A DNA stretch of 23,458 bases from Phoronis ovalis (Eukaryota; Phoronida; Phoronidae): positions 1-23,458 of the forward strand of contig JAOXYB010076166.1 of assembly GCA_028565635.1 (NCBI GenBank), given 5' to 3'. Position numbers and translations under genes: made by a program. A model generated the notes under the pieces. That model was not told where the DNA came from. It did not search any database and worked only from the letters and a program-made list of their open reading frames with translations. Of this stretch, positions 20,234 through 23,458 are shown piece after piece. Within the stretch, counting starts at the first letter, position 1; each line of letters starts with the position of its first letter.

Positions 20234-23200
20234 CTAAGAATAACTATTTTCATCGTATCTGTGAATAGTTGACCACACTCTAGTCTAATTTCCATTTTAC
20301 ATAACGTATGGGAGGAAAACTGATAAGCTACTATTACCAGCACTTAGATAACATAACATTTTGTACATAATGATCGTACAGTTTTATAGGAGCTTACTGT
20401 TCCATCGCGGTATTTCCCCGACTGGTACACAAAGTCATACATTATAAATATCCGCAAAGGCTAAATGAATGGATAATACAGATTCTTAAATTTCGTAATA
20501 ATGTGTGTTATTAAGTTAAATAACGTTCACAACACTGTTTGCATTTACATATACGCAAATTCATATGATGTATGTTAACGCCCACAATCAGGATTATATT
20601 TCAAATTATTAAAACAGTCCAACCGTTTTAAAATTTCGAACACTTAACATGCTTTTGGCACAATGCAGCCTTACGCAACAAATCCTTAAAGGAAACGTAG
20701 ATCAGTTGCTGTCATGAGTTAAAGATTTATTTAATTACGACTAGGGTAACTCATTTTTATTTAATCCATCGATATGACTTTTAAGATTAAAAATCAAGTC
20801 AATGGGAATTAGAAACTTATAACGGCTGGTAGCGCTTTGTCGTGACAATTGCCAGGGGACAAATTAACTGTATTCATTTATTTCATCATAAACAAGATAC
20901 CTGGAACAATTATTAACATCAGAATGACCTTTTCTTTTAGTGCACAATTAGAAAAGACAATAATAATGAATATTTTACTTTTTCTAAATGCCGATTCGCT
21001 TAGTCTAGGTCCAGAATGCTACATATCATATTAAAGCTCGAATCCTGTTTGTTTGATACTTGGGTGTGCGACTTCAGTAATAATATAATTCGAAAATATA
21101 AAAGGCTTTAGAATATTCGATCACTGTTTATAACCTTAACAATATTTGATCCATCTAGAATGACAAAGTATATTGCTATTATCGTATTCAATATGTCTAC
21201 CATACCAAATATTTATTTTTTAAATGTACCAGCCACCTAAATTGATTTTTGTATTTAAGCTATTGTATACATTTCAGGAATTTTACTTTCTTTGCCAGTA
21301 CGTTACCCTACTGCGTACAGATGGTTAATAATTGTGTCTTATACAGATGCTTAACTATACGAAATAATAGAACACCTGTTACAGTTGCGGCACAATTGAA
21401 CATTTTTTTTACCACCTTGCTTTAACAAAGCTATCATAATACTCTAAACCGTCATTATGTTCGGTTAATTAGGTTTACAAAATATCAGTCCTTGTTCTAA
21501 ATCAAGATTATTAATTATGGAACACCCATCATAAAATCTAGGGACGCATGTACTTAGAGGTTTAGTTAACAAGTAGTACCTTGCACGGCTTGTTTTGATA
21601 CAGACACACAAATCGTGGTTTGTTGAAGCTACAAATTAAACTTTGATCAGGATTTCAACCGCGGCGCTTCGTTCCTGTTACATCAGAAGACTTAAAAGAA
21701 ACCTCACAGGATTGGCTAAATGTTTCTTTAACGCTTTTGCATGGTCGTTGTTTGTGTTACTGTTATTGTAACTAGTCCATTAACTAATCAGAAAACAAAT
21801 AATAAACCGTTAGGACTAGTTGACGAAATTCACGAAAAATTTACATTTTTCAAAACTACTTTTCTATTTTAAAAACCCGAATTTACAACTTGATTTTTTT
21901 TAAACGTTTAGGATACATCTGGATAGCCTATCTATAAGCGGGTTCAAGAAGAACTAATTATATGAGGATTTAATGTACTGCTAGTTGATAATTTTGACAA
22001 TTCTACACTTACTTCTTCATTTATAGCAATACTATAAATAACTTAATCATTTAGTAAGGGGAATAGATATATATAAAACTGGAATAAACTATCAACGTTT
22101 ATATTAAATATAACTAAATCTATGTTACGCAGTTCAAAATTTATAATTTATCATCACTTCAGGCAATTTGAGGGGAAAAGCATCAGTTTAAAAAAATTAT
22201 ACCGTGATGATACTACGAATTCGAGCACAGTCTTGTATATTGATAGCACACGCTTGATGTTCCTTGTATTTTGTACACAATTTCTGTCGGCCAGCTTATA
22301 GAAACAGGTGCTTGCTTGATGTAGGAAGACATCTGTATATAATACATAAATGTTTACTTAACACTCGAATGGGAATTCTACAGTAACTTAACTTTCATGG
22401 TACGAACTGCTGAACACTAAATAATAATCAAACAAATTCTAGGGTAATGCAAAGTATCAGTTGAAAGTATGTTAGAAAGACGTGACCATTTTAGCTATAT
22501 AACATTTCCGTTATGTTCCTGGCCGCTGACCTTATTTTTTTTATAATACCTACTTTAGGGTGTATTTGCAGCCATAACTGAATAAAATATATATGACCCT
22601 CCTCGAAGGTAATATCATTCCTTATTAAGCATCGTTATTCAACACCAGTAATCTTGGGAATATTCAGTCTGTGATGTATTTCCTAAATGTGACATTTGTG
22701 CATTGTTAAATTACGAGATACACAACATTATCGTCATGGTTACTTACCTAAAAATTCGCACAGTATATGGTTCGTATTATTGTTTCCATACACGCTATAA
22801 AACTTAGAAGGGGTTACATACCTGATCTAGAATATGTTAATCTGAAATAATTCTGTCTGATTTAAACTGAAAAATTGCACATGACTGTAATATCATATGG
22901 CAGTCTCATGGATTTTCGTGACAATGACTCAGTGTAATGACAAGCGTGAAACTATTGTGGTCAACTTTATGAAGCATGACCTAGTCCCGGGATCACTCGT
23001 GTGCTTTTTTTTCATCGCTATGTTTATTTTAAACTCCATACTTATATGGCATTGGTTTCTACTTTTATACAATTTTGCATTTCTGATCACAACAAAAGGT
23101 ACACAAAATTGATTTCTCTCGAGAATTTCTCTTATAAACAACACTATTCAAACATGTTAAAAAGGAAATCTAAAACCGCCTCAGAACAGGATATTTACCA

Positions 23201-23458
23201 AGCTTCAAACGCCATCTTGTGGTAGTATAAGTAATCAGTATCTTCGACGTACACAACCATATTTTATTACAGGTGCTTTTGAAATGAATATGTCTGAGCA
23301 ACAACAGTTTTCGTAATATGCTCGCTGATACTCTTTGTTTTGTCATGTTTTATAGGTAAAATCTCTGTGTAGGATTTACTATAGACTGGACTCAGTCTGA
23401 ATAATGAAGTTTGTATCATTGAATATTTTTTTTACTCAAATTGCCTAAAGTGATTATT
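20234..23458. other. Upstream intergenic DNA, no coding gene seen
   Basis: No recognisable exon was found. On the minus strand, good donor sequences occur at 22748/22747 (TTTTAG|GTAAGT) and 22822/22821 (GATCAG|GTATGT), possible ends of untranslated first exons of the minus-strand gene. A TATA-like word lies near 20441-20450 on the minus strand. Open stretches at 20849-21034 and 22897-23225 show no motif. Confidence 0.45.
23210..23222 (-). promoter_or_regulatory. CTCF-like binding site
   Basis: On the minus strand CCACAAGATGGCG matches the conserved CTCF core CCACYAGRKGGCR at 12 of 13 positions. It lies about 3 kb upstream of the minus-strand gene, where an insulator would be reasonable. One motif match alone is weak evidence. 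Confidence 0.35.

Noticed and set aside
1-23458. CRISPR arrays, bacterial operons, rRNA or intact tRNA genes
   Set aside because: No regular spacer-repeat pattern, no operon spacing and no complete tRNA cloverleaf boxes; the introns and splice sites are those of an animal genome.

Overview
The window is animal nuclear DNA: AT-rich, with short exons set in long introns, GT-AG splice sites and no operon structure. The two recognisable genes are an egg-laying-hormone (ELH/DH44-like) neuropeptide precursor and a type II membrane protein of the corin/matriptase kind. Together they point to a lophotrochozoan, most likely a mollusc and perhaps a bivalve. The species cannot be named from the sequence.

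Layout. Positions 1-120 hold a 30-bp tandem repeat. On the + strand, 615-1250 is one coding exon for a 211-residue neuropeptide precursor. It has a signal peptide and two amidated ELH-like peptides, with a candidate TATA box, 5' untranslated exon and 219-bp intron upstream. From 1251 to about 8390 I see no supportable gene. That stretch contains a striking 314-bp perfect-arm palindrome (4878-5191) flanked by an 8-bp target duplication, a tRNA-like fragment and small inverted repeats. About 9090-9340 holds a decayed tandem repeat.

The minus strand from 20217 down to 9786 carries one gene. I assembled thirteen coding exons by hand, and every splice junction is phase-compatible (2293 nt, 764 codons plus one base). 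The protein order is: tyrosine-rich cytoplasmic tail, signal-anchor transmembrane helix, SEA domain with a GSVIV self-cleavage motif, Ser/Thr-rich linker, frizzled CRD 1, linker, frizzled CRD 2, linker and three LDL-receptor class A repeats. The third repeat lacks its sixth cysteine at the donor site. A candidate last exon at about 8.48 kb would restore that cysteine and then stop. No trypsin or SRCR domain is visible in the window, so the protein may be a protease-free relative of corin, or it may continue beyond what I can identify. The first intron (15714-20115) is 4.4 kb with no clear gene in it. Upstream sequence (20234-23458) holds only candidate untranslated-exon donors and a CTCF-like site.

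The two genes are unrelated in function as far as the sequence shows: one makes secreted peptide hormones, the other a cell-surface receptor or shed ectodomain. Nothing suggests co-regulation.
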